Assembly (NCBI GenBank): GCA_903896615.1 | Contig: CAITYM010000032.1 | Coordinates: 1 to 42,966 of the forward strand | DNA: 42,966 nt | Reading direction: 5' to 3' | From: an uncultured Burkholderiales bacterium | GTDB lineage: Bacteria > Pseudomonadota > Gammaproteobacteria > Burkholderiales > Burkholderiaceae_C | Shown here: one piece after another, positions 25,893 through 33,774 of the stretch | Layout: the number at the start of each line of letters is the position of its first letter | Position numbering within the stretch: position 1 is the stretch's first letter | Notes under the pieces: generated by a model | What the model was told of the DNA's origin: nothing | What the model saw: only the letters and a program-made list of their open reading frames with translations | The model's database searches: none | Translations under genes and position numbers: made by a program

Positions 25893-25906
25893 ATTCGTAT
25901 CGATGA

Positions 25907-26899
25907 TCAAGCAATCTCGAAGTTTTGAACAAAATCATCTGGCAAATCAGGGCCCCAAACATACAGTGAATCTTCTGGTGGATGATTTGCTGTTGGCCAG
26001 TCAAGGGTGTGCGGGATGAAGTCAATATCATAAGAATACTCGCAGTACGAACCCCAGGGATCTCTCACATATCTAAAATAATTTGATCCAAGAACATGGC
26101 GACCAACTCCCCACCCTTTTTCATATCCTGCTTTTGCCATTTGTTTCATGCCAAGACCAACCTCGTCAATGGAGCGGACTGCCCAAGAGGTGTGATGAAG
26201 TCCGTAATCAGTTGATGTAAATAAAGCAATTAAATGATGGTCGCTCCCGTGGGGGGAGTGCATAAATGCAATTAGATCGTCCCCTGCAGAATCTGATAAT
26301 CGAAGACCAAGTACCTCTTTGTAAAAGGCTTCTGACTGGTTAACATGCGGTGTAAACATCAAAACATGTGACAGATGTGCTGGCCGGATGACTGGAACCT
26401 TAGCGCCGTTAGGCGCGCGCCCGTGGTCAGCTAGTGCAGGAGGAAATGCTCGCTCAAAAGCATCTGAGGGAGATGTTTTCTCGGCAACACGAATCTGTAA
26501 AGGTAATCCATCGGGGTGTTTAAACCAAATACTTTGACTTTTAGGTGACTCTGGGTCTAAGGAATCCATTAATTCAACCCCGCATTTTTTCAGATGATGT
26601 CTAAAGGGTTCTAAGTCTTCTTGATAGATACCAAAGGTCATCCACTGAAGGCGTTTTTTTTCTCCACCTTGTAACACCCGTCCCCAACGATGGGTGTGGG
26701 TATCGGTGTAGAGTCCGAGAGCGGGTTGTCCCTTAAAATTTTCTTGCACTACCTTGAGTCCAAAACTCTCATAGTAGTGCACAGCCTCAGATAGAGCAGG
26801 AACACTAAATACAAACTCATCGACTGAGTGGACGGCTAAAACACCCGGCCTACGGGTTTGAGCTGTGAATTTTGTATTGTTGAGAGTAGCTGTCATCAT
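25907..26899 (-). CDS. Two-domain extradiol dioxygenase (VOC superfamily)
   Basis: Probable Fe(II) or Mn(II) enzyme cleaving an aromatic diol next to the hydroxyl pair. The 330-residue protein has two VOC domains: a degenerate N-terminal one (22-140) and a catalytic C-terminal one (172-297). Candidate 2-His-1-carboxylate ligands are His178 (HLSHVLMFTP), His236 (GLHHTSWAV) and Glu287 (YCEYSYD), in the spacing of type I extradiol enzymes. The length is a little over the usual 290-310 for this class. AAGGA precedes the ATG at 26899. It overlaps or abuts the cyclase-family gene and follows the amidohydrolase by 67 bases. The substrate is unknown. Confidence 0.87.
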   Translation of the reverse strand: MMTATLNNTKFTAQTRRPGVLAVHSVDEFVFSVPALSEAVHYYESFGLKVVQENFKGQPALGLYTDTHTHRWGRVLQGGEKKRLQWMTFGIYQEDLEPFRHHLKKCGVELMDSLDPESPKSQSIWFKHPDGLPLQIRVAEKTSPSDAFERAFPPALADHGRAPNGAKVPVIRPAHLSHVLMFTPHVNQSEAFYKEVLGLRLSDSAGDDLIAFMHSPHGSDHHLIALFTSTDYGLHHTSWAVRSIDEVGLGMKQMAKAGYEKGWGVGRHVLGSNYFRYVRDPWGSYCEYSYDIDFIPHTLDWPTANHPPEDSLYVWGPDLPDDFVQNFEIA

Positions 26900-26966
26900 T
26901 CAAATCCTTGTTCGAATTGGTTTTGTAAATCAGAGGGGAAAATTGATAATTTATTAGTCAATTTTC

Positions 26967-28094
26967 TTAAATTAAATGTTCCGCGTTTTTGTGTTCGATC
27001 ATATCAATTGTTGCCTTACTCAATCCCAGTTCATGTAGTGCATTTACCTGGGTATTCATGGGTAAATAGGGATAGTCGCTACCGTAAACAACCTGGGATG
27101 CAGGGACTAGTTTTAAGAGTGCTGCCATGCTTGCAGGGTAGGTGGCATTGGCAGTATCGTAATAGAGCTTTCGAAGCTCAGCCTCGATGCCGTTGGGTGC
27201 AAAGTCATTTACGTTTTTAGCATTTCCGTGAAAATAATTAATTCTTCCCGCCAACATCGGAATAGTGCCTCCCGCGTGTGAGAATAGCCATCGAATATTT
27301 TTGTGTTTAACGAATGCTCCAGCTAATAATAAACTGACCACAGCCCGCGAGGTATCATGTGGTGCTTCTAATACGGCTGGAAAGGTGCCTGTGTTAAGCC
27401 TTCCACAACAATTTGCAGCAAGTGGGTGAAAGTAAACCAAGGCTTTACGCCGATTAAGCTCCTCGTAGATAGGTGCGTAATCTTGGTGGCCAGCCCATTT
27501 ATCTCCGTAATTGGTTTGGAGTCCAACCCCGTCTGCTTTGAGTACATCAAAGACATATGCAATTTCTTCCAGCGTACTTTTGACATCCACCATGGGAAGG
27601 GTCGCAAATAGTCCAAATCGACCAGGATGGTCCTGTATCATTTGGGCTGCGAAGTCATTGCAACTGCGCACCATTTTGTTGATGTCCTCCAGGGGTAAAT
27701 CAAACCATACCCCAGGTGTTGAAGCCATTGAGAGCATTGCTTTTTTAACGCCTGCAACGTCCATATCCGCAAGTGCGCTCTCTACGCTCCAAGAAACCTG
27801 TCGGGTGAAATGTGGAATATTACGTTTATCTTCATAATCCAGCCAAGCCTTTTGGTAAGCTGGGGGGTAAAAGTGATGATGAGTATCAATTCTGTAATGC
27901 TCAGCGGGATGACTCTCTTTAGACTCTGCCCAAGTACTTCCCCATAATCCAGCTGATAGCAGGTTTAGCGCACCTATTGCTTTTAATGCGCCTCGTCGGC
28001 CGTTGTCTTTGCACAAACAAGTTAACAATCCCCGCTCAGTGCTTCCCATGGATTTGCTGCATTTAGTCGTGTGCGTTGTCTGATTAAAGTGCAT
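26967..28094 (-). CDS. Amidohydrolase/decarboxylase with Tat-like N-terminus
   Basis: Metal-dependent TIM-barrel enzyme of the amidohydrolase_2 group, which includes ACMSD and gamma-resorcylate decarboxylases. The 375-residue protein has the metal motif HxH (His72, His74 in IDTHHHFYP), His223 (VYFHPLA), His273 (FSHAGG) and Asp340 (YGSDYPYLP). Upstream of the enzyme domain are 65 extra residues with a twin-arginine-like stretch, [19 protein letters not shown] (31-49), followed by AES, so export through Tat is possible. Most relatives are cytoplasmic. An AAGGA precedes the ATG at 28094. It opens the minus-strand set with the dioxygenase and the cyclase-family hydrolase. Confidence 0.87.
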   Translation of the reverse strand: MHFNQTTHTTKCSKSMGSTERGLLTCLCKDNGRRGALKAIGALNLLSAGLWGSTWAESKESHPAEHYRIDTHHHFYPPAYQKAWLDYEDKRNIPHFTRQVSWSVESALADMDVAGVKKAMLSMASTPGVWFDLPLEDINKMVRSCNDFAAQMIQDHPGRFGLFATLPMVDVKSTLEEIAYVFDVLKADGVGLQTNYGDKWAGHQDYAPIYEELNRRKALVYFHPLAANCCGRLNTGTFPAVLEAPHDTSRAVVSLLLAGAFVKHKNIRWLFSHAGGTIPMLAGRINYFHGNAKNVNDFAPNGIEAELRKLYYDTANATYPASMAALLKLVPASQVVYGSDYPYLPMNTQVNALHELGLSKATIDMIEHKNAEHLI

Positions 28095-28540
28095 TAAAAA
28101 TCCTTAAATTATTAAAAGCCAAACCACTTTGCAATCTTATTTTTGAAATAGGTTATTGCTCAGCTTAAGAGTGAAGTCTTAGGATCGCTATCTGAACACA
28201 TTTTCAGGTTGTTGCAATTTGGGGCATACCCTGAAAAAGACCCCTGATTTCAGGTTTCTTGAGTCCGCCTTATTCAGCAGTATGAAGCTTGAATAGGGAA
28301 GTTTATAGTTTCGTTGTCTACCCACAATTAAATTTAATAGGCTACTAAGGTTCGGGGTCATTTAATACTAAGCTTCAAGAAGTACAGATCACAAAATCAC
28401 AGGTGAGCTAGCTAGATTCAATTTTTCGTCAAAAGGCGCCAAAGAATTCGATCTAAAGGATTAATTTTTTTGGAATCTATGCTTAGGACTTTGAAAATGT
28501 AGAACCACCCAATAAAATAAACATTTTAAAAGTTAAATCA
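28095..28540. other. 446-base divergent intergenic region
   Basis: It lies between the divergent amidohydrolase and Gfo/Idh/MocA genes and should hold both promoters. The copies TTTCAGG (28202-28208), CCTGAAA (28230-28236) and TTTCAGG (28248-28254) can form two mutually exclusive hairpins. I see no gene, no clear -10/-35 pair and no remnant of a mobile element. Confidence 0.45.
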
Positions 28541-29587
28541 ATGACAACCCTAAACATTGGCATTCTAGGTTCTGCAAATATTGCAAAGCAATTCATAAGA
28601 GATGCAAAACCTAGCGCCAAACTCAAAATAACTACGGTAGCCAGCCGAAGTAAAGAAAAATCAGAACTTTTTGCAGAAGAAAATGGACTCCATGTGGCGT
28701 ATGGGTCCTACGAAGAATTGCTCGCAGATAAGGCTGTAGAGGCCGTATACATACCACTGCCTAACAGCATGCATGCTGAGTGGGCTATCAAGGCTGCACA
28801 GGCTGGCAAGCATGTTTTGTGCGAGAAACCCCTAGCTCTGAGCGTAACCGAGGCTCGTAACATGTTTGAGGCAGCACGCAGAAATAATGTTTTTTTGCTT
28901 GAATCTTTTCCCTATTATTTTCAACCGCAAACTAAAGAATTGCTCTCCATTTTAGCTAGCGGAAAGATCGGCAGGGTAAAGTCTGTTCAATCGTGCTTTG
29001 GTTTTACTGTACCCAATCCCGATAAGAACATTCGGCTCATTCCAGAATTAGGCGGCGGCGCTTTACTGGACGCCGGAAGCTACGCATTAAGCGCAATTAG
29101 ACTTGCGATGGGCGAGGCTCCAACCCACGTAAGGGCTGATGCAAACTGGGCAGATTCTGGTGTAGATATCAGTGCAGTCGCAACTCTTTTTTATGCGCAA
29201 GACCGTAAAGCTCAGTTATCTTGCGCAATGGACGTGGCAAACTTTCGCAGAACTACAATTGCCGCAACTGCAGGTACTATTGATACTGAATACTTAAATC
29301 ACACAAGCAGTATTCATGGTGGCGATTCATTTGGCTACCTAACTAGTCAATTAAGAGTGCGTTACGGAACGGCAAATAACATTGCATTTGAGGAAATAAG
29401 GGCTGAAACTGGAAGTGGCTTTTTCTTTGCTGCTGAAGCTTTCGTGGATATGGTGATGACTGCAAATAAAGAATTATTTGAATTTCACGCTAAATCCAGC
29501 ATAGACAACGCTGCAACATTGCAAGCAATGGCTAAAAGTGCAAAACTAAACGCCACGGTGCAAGTTCAGTCAGGGGCAATAAATTAA
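28541..29587 (+). CDS. Gfo/Idh/MocA-family NAD(P)-dependent oxidoreductase
   Basis: Cytoplasmic sugar or diol dehydrogenase of 348 residues. The N-terminal Rossmann domain starts NIGILGSANIAKQFI (the dinucleotide-binding glycines at 8, 10) and includes VYIPLPNSMHAEWAI and CEKPLAL with the conserved Lys96. The C-terminal domain has GGGALLDAGSYALSAIRL, which carries the Asp and Tyr found in dimeric dihydrodiol and D-xylose dehydrogenases. The exact substrate cannot be assigned. It is 90 bases upstream of panC on the same strand, possibly in one transcript but without functional link. The ATG is preceded by AAAAGTTAAATCA with no good Shine-Dalgarno. Confidence 0.9.
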   Translation: MTTLNIGILGSANIAKQFIRDAKPSAKLKITTVASRSKEKSELFAEENGLHVAYGSYEELLADKAVEAVYIPLPNSMHAEWAIKAAQAGKHVLCEKPLALSVTEARNMFEAARRNNVFLLESFPYYFQPQTKELLSILASGKIGRVKSVQSCFGFTVPNPDKNIRLIPELGGGALLDAGSYALSAIRLAMGEAPTHVRADANWADSGVDISAVATLFYAQDRKAQLSCAMDVANFRRTTIAATAGTIDTEYLNHTSSIHGGDSFGYLTSQLRVRYGTANNIAFEEIRAETGSGFFFAAEAFVDMVMTANKELFEFHAKSSIDNAATLQAMAKSAKLNATVQVQSGAIN

Positions 29588-29677
29588 TAAATCTATTTTC
29601 AAACCTGCATTATTCGGCATCTTAGACTTTTAGGAGAGAATAAGACAGTTTTGGATTTTGTTTGGAAAGACTTTTAC

Positions 29678-30583
29678 ATGAAAACGGTACGCACCATTGC
29701 CGAATTGAGAAATAGCATTGATTACGGTAAAAAGGTCGGATTCGTACCGACCATGGGAAATTTACATGCCGGCCACTTGGATTTAATCACTGAGGCTAAA
29801 CGGCAATCATCCTTCGTTGTTGCAAGTGTTTTTGTGAATCGACTTCAATTTGCACCCAATGAAGATTTCGATTCATATCCAAGAACGTTTTTGGAGGATG
29901 CCAAAAAGTTGGAGGCAGCTGGGTGTGAGCTACTTTTTGCTCCTGGAGAGACAGATTTATACCCTGTGCCGCAGGGCTTTGAAGTCTTTCCTCCCGATGG
30001 ATTAGCAAGTATTTTGGAGGGTGAATTCAGACCCGGTTTTTTCAAAGGTGTTTGTACGGTTGTTCTGAAACTTTTCAACTGCGTAAAGCCAGATATCGCG
30101 TTCTTTGGAAGAAAAGATTTTCAACAAGCCATGATCATTGAGAACATGATCCAACAATTGGCTTTGCCCATTAAAATGGTTAAGGTACCTACTCGCCGCG
30201 AATTAGATGGATTGGCGATGAGTTCTAGAAATGGTTATTTAAGCGATGCTGAGCGCGCCGAGGCGGTTCAACTGTTTTTAACGCTCTGCCAAATGCGTGA
30301 ATCGTTTAAAGCTGGCCAAAGCGTCGCAGAAATAGAGGTTGAAGCAATGCATCAACTTCAAGCTAGAGGTTGGAAACCGGATTATTTGACAATTCGCAAC
30401 GCCTGGGATCTGAGCCCTTATGTTGGCAGTAGTCAAATCACTACCGAAGTTTTTACTCCAGACAAAGCTGCTTCATCACAAGAAGCTTTAAGCGCTTACC
30501 CCAACCAATGGGTGGCATTAGGAGCTGCCCGTATTGGTACAACACGGTTAATAGACAACCTTGAATTCTCACTCAACCCATAA
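29678..30583 (+). CDS. panC: Pantoate--beta-alanine ligase (pantothenate synthetase)
   Basis: Joins D-pantoate and beta-alanine with ATP to make pantothenate, the precursor of coenzyme A. The nucleotidyltransferase signature VPTMGNLHAGHL has His30 and His33, FVNRLQFAPNEDFDSYPR and the FGRKDFQQ block follow, and VPTRRELDGLAMSSRNGYLS holds the KMSKS-like loop. I use the ATG at 29678 (301 residues), where the family begins. A TTG at 29651 with AGGAGA about 12 bases ahead would add nine residues. At 301 residues it is about 20 longer than usual, with an extra segment around residues 255-282 (SSQITTEVFTPDKAASSQEA). panB and panD are not in the window. Confidence 0.95.
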   Translation: MKTVRTIAELRNSIDYGKKVGFVPTMGNLHAGHLDLITEAKRQSSFVVASVFVNRLQFAPNEDFDSYPRTFLEDAKKLEAAGCELLFAPGETDLYPVPQGFEVFPPDGLASILEGEFRPGFFKGVCTVVLKLFNCVKPDIAFFGRKDFQQAMIIENMIQQLALPIKMVKVPTRRELDGLAMSSRNGYLSDAERAEAVQLFLTLCQMRESFKAGQSVAEIEVEAMHQLQARGWKPDYLTIRNAWDLSPYVGSSQITTEVFTPDKAASSQEALSAYPNQWVALGAARIGTTRLIDNLEFSLNP

Positions 30584-30595
30584 CCTAGTTCTGAG

Positions 30596-30988
30596 CTAGG
30601 CAGATCGGGGCGCTCCTTGGTGCGCACACATGACCCAGTTATCCCCGCTTTGCCTTATCCATGTTGCCATATAAATACTTTGAACGGCCTTTTGCTCGGA
30701 ACCAAGAATTAACTCAGCGTTCATTTTGCCAGTAACAATAAGAGTGTCCCCGAACAAAGTGCCCGACAAATCAACATAATCTACATCTAGGTAGACTAAA
30801 GATTTGTTAATTAACTTTTCAAAGTATGAACTAAATGTATCGACCCCGCCGGTACTGTGCACATAAACAATATCTGGTGAGAGAAGTGTTTTAAGTGTCT
30901 CAAAGTCTTTTGATCTAATTAAATTGCGCCTTCTACCCTCAAGTTCTATAGCAAGTTCAAGTCCACGGGTCTTATTGGATGATGACAT
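30596..30988 (-). CDS. NTF2-like (SnoaL/DUF4440-type) protein
   Basis: Small 130-residue protein with the cone-shaped NTF2-like fold pattern. It has an N-terminal helix (LELAIELEGRRRNLIRSKDFETLKTLL), a conserved SPDIVYVHSTGGVDTFSSYFEKL turn, and then a curved sheet ending in MATWIRQSGDNWVMCAHQGAP. Such domains act as isomerases, dehydratases or ligand-binding units; no catalytic residue set identifies the role. AAGGA stands before the ATG. It is convergent with panC (13 bases between stops) and divergent from phaC. Confidence 0.75.
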   Translation of the reverse strand: MSSSNKTRGLELAIELEGRRRNLIRSKDFETLKTLLSPDIVYVHSTGGVDTFSSYFEKLINKSLVYLDVDYVDLSGTLFGDTLIVTGKMNAELILGSEQKAVQSIYMATWIRQSGDNWVMCAHQGAPRSA

Positions 30989-31230
30989 CTAAGGGTTTCC
31001 TTTTGGTTAAGTTTCTCTGATTCTAAAGTTTAAATTTCCCCTCATCGGCATCAAAGTGGAGCTTTATTTTGACAGTTTGGCTGAAGTGCGTTCATATGCT
31101 TTAAGGAGTGATGGGACTTAAGCAAGAGATGCGCAAGCCTAGGGGCTTTGTGTGCCCTTGATAAATATCAAATTAAAACTGCTTGACTGGCGTAATATGG
31201 ATAAATTGTCACCCGATAGTCAATTTACAC

Positions 31231-33054
31231 ATGAATACCCCAAAACAAGCGATTCTTCCCAAAGAAAATAAAAAATTGAGCACTGATGCTATGCGAAAGG
31301 GTAAGCATCGAATATTTGAGGCAACCCATAATCAGCATGCACAGGATGTGGTTATAAAAACCATTTCGAGGAAACACGCAGCTAGACACGAAAGGGAGGA
31401 GGACTTTAAAGCCCTTCCTTTAACAACAAGTTTTCAAGATTGGTTGCTTGATTTGTTGGAGGATCCACATAATTTGAAGCGTGTGCGCGAGCGGATCGAG
31501 CAATCAGTTCGCGATTTTCCGAGTTTTATAAATCAAGTTGAACGTGCTGTTAAGGACGTACCCCTTGGCCCTATTAAGGCAGATTACAGATATCAAGATG
31601 AGTTATGGAAAGACTGGCCATTTAATATTTATAGTCAAAGCTTTTTGCATTTAAAGCAGTGGTGGACACATGCATTTAGTACTTTACCTGGTGAGCATAA
31701 ACATCAAATGACAATGGTTCACTTTGCAATATTGCAATTCATTGAATCTATGTCACCTGCTAATTTCATGATAACCAACCCAGTAATTTTAGCTAGGACT
31801 GCCAGGGAGGTTGGTTTTAATCTTATGAGAGGTCAGGGCTATTTGATGGAGGATACTTTTAGGTCCCTCGCGAAACTTCCACCCAAGGGTGTTGAACATT
31901 TTGTGGTTGGACGGGATGTAGCAATTACTCCAGGTAAAGTTATTTTTAAAGATGACCTAATGGAATTGATTCAATACACCCCAACAACAAAGTCCGTGAA
32001 AGCTGAACCTATATTGATAGTCCCTGCTTGGATTATGAAATACTATATTTTGGATTTAAGTCCTCAAAACTCCATGGTTAAACATCTCGTGGATGAGGGA
32101 CACACAGTCTTTGCAATTTCTTGGAAAAATCCAAATTCAGAAGATCGTTATATGGGTCTAGATGATTACTTAAATCTTGGCGTATTGGGCGCCTTAGATC
32201 AAATTAATATGATTTGTCCGGATGAGAAAATTCACGCTGTAGGATATTGTTTGGGGGGGACTTTACTCTCAATTGCGGCTGCCAAAATGGGTAGAGACAA
32301 GGATCACAGGCTGGGTAGCATAACGTTATTGGCGGCACAAACAGATTTTTCAGAGCCCGGAAACATAGGAATGTTTATTGACGAAGCAAAGGTCGGTTTC
32401 ATAGAGAGTTTGATGCGACCTTCAGGATATTTGGATAGCGTACAAATGTCCAGTGCCTTTCAAATGATAGGCTCAGCTGATCGTAAATGGGCTCAACTCA
32501 CAAAAGAGTATGTCTTGGGGGATCGATCCGAACTTAATGACTTAATGGCTTGGAACGCTGATGGAACCAGACTCTCCATCAAAATGCACTCGCAGTATTT
32601 ACGTCATATGTATTTAAACAATGATTTAGCCAAGGGGCGGTATAAAGTTGGTGATTTGCCCATTCACCTAGAAGATATCGACTGTCCTGTCTTCGCAGTA
32701 GGTACCGCAGAGGATTTTGTCGCACCATGGCGCTCTGTCTACAAATTACACCAGCATATTAAGACAACCATTGAATTTGTACTTGCCTCGGGAGGACATA
32801 ACGCTGGCATTGTGAGTCCACCAGGACTTAACCATCGAAGCTATCAACATTTAACCAGATCTCCTAATGGCCAATATCTTTCACCCGACGAATGGGTAAA
32901 TACCGCTAAATATTGCGATGGCTCTTGGTGGAATCACTGGGCAAAATGGCTAGACCTGCACTCAACTAGGTCCGTTCAGCCTGTTGGATTCTCGGCATCC
33001 TCCAAAGATCCAGACCTATTGATTAATGCGCCGGGTGAATATGTATTGAATTGA
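31231..33054 (+). CDS. phaC: Class I poly(3-hydroxyalkanoate) synthase
   Basis: Polymerises short-chain 3-hydroxyacyl-CoA into polyhydroxybutyrate on granules. With the ATG at 31231 the protein has 607 residues; a TTG at 31183 would add 16 without better support. The N-terminal PhaC domain (about 60-240) is followed by an alpha/beta hydrolase domain. The lipase-like box GYCLGG contains the nucleophile Cys340, with Asp495 (GTAEDFVAPW) and His523 (GGHNAG) completing the triad. The N-terminal 35 residues are basic. phaA, phaB, phasin and phaR are not nearby, so it is an orphan synthase gene here. It is convergent with livF, with only 12 bases between stops. Confidence 0.95.
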   Translation: MNTPKQAILPKENKKLSTDAMRKGKHRIFEATHNQHAQDVVIKTISRKHAARHEREEDFKALPLTTSFQDWLLDLLEDPHNLKRVRERIEQSVRDFPSFINQVERAVKDVPLGPIKADYRYQDELWKDWPFNIYSQSFLHLKQWWTHAFSTLPGEHKHQMTMVHFAILQFIESMSPANFMITNPVILARTAREVGFNLMRGQGYLMEDTFRSLAKLPPKGVEHFVVGRDVAITPGKVIFKDDLMELIQYTPTTKSVKAEPILIVPAWIMKYYILDLSPQNSMVKHLVDEGHTVFAISWKNPNSEDRYMGLDDYLNLGVLGALDQINMICPDEKIHAVGYCLGGTLLSIAAAKMGRDKDHRLGSITLLAAQTDFSEPGNIGMFIDEAKVGFIESLMRPSGYLDSVQMSSAFQMIGSADRKWAQLTKEYVLGDRSELNDLMAWNADGTRLSIKMHSQYLRHMYLNNDLAKGRYKVGDLPIHLEDIDCPVFAVGTAEDFVAPWRSVYKLHQHIKTTIEFVLASGGHNAGIVSPPGLNHRSYQHLTRSPNGQYLSPDEWVNTAKYCDGSWWNHWAKWLDLHSTRSVQPVGFSASSKDPDLLINAPGEYVLN

Positions 33055-33066
33055 CGACAATTCAAT

Positions 33067-33774
33067 TTAGTTAATTCCAAGATAAGCTTTTTGGATAGCA
33101 GAACTATTAAGCATATCTTCGGCTAAACCTTCCTGAGCAATTCGACCTTCTTCTAGTACGTATGCTCGTTTTGCGATATCTAGGGCCAAGCTAACGTTTT
33201 GTTCAACCAGCAAGACTGAAATTCCGCTTGCGTTTATTTGCTTTATAGCCTTGAACATATCTAAAACGATCGAGGGTGCTAGCCCTAAGGAGGGCTCATC
33301 GAGCAATAATATCTTAGGGCGCGCCATCAGGGCTCTAGAAATTGCCACCATTTGTTGCTGACCCCCTGATAATGAGCCAGCAGGGGCGCCTAATTTCTGC
33401 TTCATAGCAGGGAAGAGTTCTAAAACATATTCCAACGAAGTGCTACGGTGAGCTTTTGCTTCTTTAATGTAGCTGCCAAGTTCTAGATTTTCGAGAACGG
33501 TCATATTTGCAAATAAACGCCTGCTCTCAGGCACCAGCGCTACACCGTGGCTGCAAAACTGATGGGGCTCAGTTTTTGTAAGGTCATGACCATTGAAGAT
33601 GATTTGACCCTTGATTGCCTTGTTAAGCCCTGCAATTGTATTGATGAGTGTAGTTTTTCCAGCAGCATTAGGGCCAATTACACAGACGAGTTCTCCCGTA
33701 TTTACGTGGAGGTCGATATCCCATAGTGCAACTGCGGGACCGTAACAAACTTGTATGGATTTAATTTCAAGCAT
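33067..33774 (-). CDS. livF: Branched-chain-type ABC transporter ATP-binding protein LivF
   Basis: Second ATPase of a HAAT-family importer. The 235-residue protein has Walker A GPNAAGKT (34-41), the Q-loop VPESRRLFANMTVLENLELG, the signature LSGGQQQMV near 137, Walker B ILLLDEPSLGLAP and a switch region LLVEQNV, the form typical of LivF. It is the last gene of the livK-livH-livMG-livF operon; the ATG overlaps the preceding stop by eight bases. The transported ligand is unknown: similar systems carry branched amino acids, amides, urea or aromatic acids. Confidence 0.93.
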   Translation of the reverse strand: MLEIKSIQVCYGPAVALWDIDLHVNTGELVCVIGPNAAGKTTLINTIAGLNKAIKGQIIFNGHDLTKTEPHQFCSHGVALVPESRRLFANMTVLENLELGSYIKEAKAHRSTSLEYVLELFPAMKQKLGAPAGSLSGGQQQMVAISRALMARPKILLLDEPSLGLAPSIVLDMFKAIKQINASGISVLLVEQNVSLALDIAKRAYVLEEGRIAQEGLAEDMLNSSAIQKAYLGIN

